A stretch of 6,112 bases of DNA, from the NCBI GenBank assembly GCA_030037515.1, contig JASHRE010000672.1, forward strand, positions 1-6,112, written 5' to 3'. Made by a program: the position numbers and the translations under genes. The number at the start of each line of letters is the position of its first letter. The stretch's first letter is position 1. This DNA comes from Candidatus Sulfotelmatobacter sp. (GTDB lineage Bacteria > Acidobacteriota > Terriglobia > Terriglobales > Acidobacteriaceae). Under the pieces are notes generated by a model that ran no database searches, was not told the DNA's origin, and saw nothing but the letters and a program-made list of their open reading frames with translations. Positions 5,445-6,112 of this stretch are shown piece after piece.

Positions 5445-6112
5445 GCGCCCGCTATGGCATGTTGATCGATCTCGACCACTGCACCGGCTGCGGGGCCTGC
5501 ATGATAGCCTGCGCCGCCGAGAACAACACGCCGGCCCTTCCGCAAGCCAGCGCGCGAACAGGGCTCACGCCGCTTTTAGTCTGCAAAGTTTCAAATGGTG
5601 ACGGGGCCAATCGCCGCGAAGCTTTCATCCCGATCATGTGCATGCAGTGCGAGCACGAAACTCCTTGCGTCAGCGTCTGTCCGCAGCAGGCCGTCGAAGT
5701 CGACACGGCGACCGGAATCGTGATGCAGATGCCGCAGCGTTGTCTGGGTTGCCGTTACTGCATGACCGCGTGCCCCTACCACGCGCGCTATTTCAACTGG
5801 TGGGATCCGGTTTGGCCGGCCGGGATGGAAAATAGCCTGAATCCCGGTGTAGCCGTCCGCATGCGTGGCGTGGTGGAAAAATGCAATCTGTGCCACGGAC
5901 GCCTGCATCGTGCAGTGGAGAAAGCTGCCGCAAATAGAAAGCGCGAGATCGATCCGGCAGACCATGTTCCCGCCTGCGTGGAAGCCTGCCCGACCGGCGC
6001 GATCCACTGCGGCAATCTCGCCGACCCGGACGATCCAGTGTCGCGGGAATCGCGATCGCCTGACGCATTCCGCTTGATTGCGAGCCTGGGTACGCAACCG
6101 AAGGTTTACTAC
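5441..6112 (+). CDS. Four-cluster ferredoxin-like subunit, QrcC-like (partial, runs off right edge)
   Basis: The frame is open to the last base, giving 224 residues of a protein probably somewhat longer. Four Fe-S cysteine groups appear: C14-x2-C17-x2-C20-x3-C24; C67-x2-C70-x5-C76-x3-C80; C101-x2-C104-x2-C107-x3-C111-P; and C148-x2-C151-x27-C179-x3-C183-P. This is the DmsB/PsrB/NrfC/QrcC arrangement, in which clusters link the catalytic-family subunit to a NrfD-type membrane protein. The second group has five residues between its second and third cysteines where four are usual. There is no signal peptide, so it probably crosses the membrane as a passenger of the Tat-bearing partner. The start at 5441 overlaps the upstream stop (ATGA) and has GGAG at 5431-5434. 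The next gene is expected to be a NrfD/QrcD-like integral membrane protein. Confidence 0.92.
   Translation, partial: MSARYGMLIDLDHCTGCGACMIACAAENNTPALPQASARTGLTPLLVCKVSNGDGANRREAFIPIMCMQCEHETPCVSVCPQQAVEVDTATGIVMQMPQRCLGCRYCMTACPYHARYFNWWDPVWPAGMENSLNPGVAVRMRGVVEKCNLCHGRLHRAVEKAAANRKREIDPADHVPACVEACPTGAIHCGNLADPDDPVSRESRSPDAFRLIASLGTQPKVYY

Noticed and set aside
1..6112. tRNA genes, CRISPR arrays, riboswitches and attachment sites.
   Set aside because: No T-loop/anticodon combination, regularly spaced repeats, conserved riboswitch cores or integrase context were seen on either strand.

Overview
The window looks like an environmental, moderately GC-rich Gram-negative bacterium. It holds a respiratory gene cluster (about 2039 to the right edge) beside a decayed, transposon-scarred region (about 177-2000). 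An Acidobacteriota-like host would fit the pairing of a COG4299-type acyltransferase with a Qrc-like redox cluster. That is inference only: the window contains no rRNA or other phylogenetic marker.

Right side (2039-6112): five genes on the + strand are packed as one operon, with gaps of 4, 2 and 7 bases and then a 4-base ATGA overlap. In order they are (1) a 98-aa single-pass membrane protein, (2) a 279-aa cysteine-rich protein with a glycine-cleavage-H-like domain that lacks the lipoyl lysine, (3) a membrane-anchored cytochrome c with five CXXCH haem sites, (4) a Tat-exported molybdopterin-oxidoreductase-family protein, and (5) a four-cluster ferredoxin-like subunit that runs off the right edge. 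Genes 3-5 match the order and features of QrcA-QrcB-QrcC of the menaquinone reductase (Qrc) complex. A NrfD/QrcD-type membrane subunit is therefore expected just beyond the edge. The likely job is moving electrons between a periplasmic donor and the quinone pool through haems and Fe-S clusters. Genes 1 and 2 are not part of the textbook Qrc operon and are the most novel part of the cluster.

Left side: on the minus strand, positions 176-1 encode the first 58 residues of a COG4299/DUF5009-type (heparan-alpha-glucosaminide N-acetyltransferase-like) membrane acyltransferase that continues out of the window. Positions 177-990 show no convincing gene beyond one doubtful small ORF. Positions 1001-1447 hold a scrambled IS91-family transposase: neighbouring pieces of one protein lie on opposite strands. 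Inverting 1005-1250 between 7-bp inverted repeats would rejoin two of the pieces in frame. Positions 1451-2010 are also without a recognisable gene. A perfect 16-bp direct repeat (14-29 and 1848-1863) brackets nearly all of this degenerate block.
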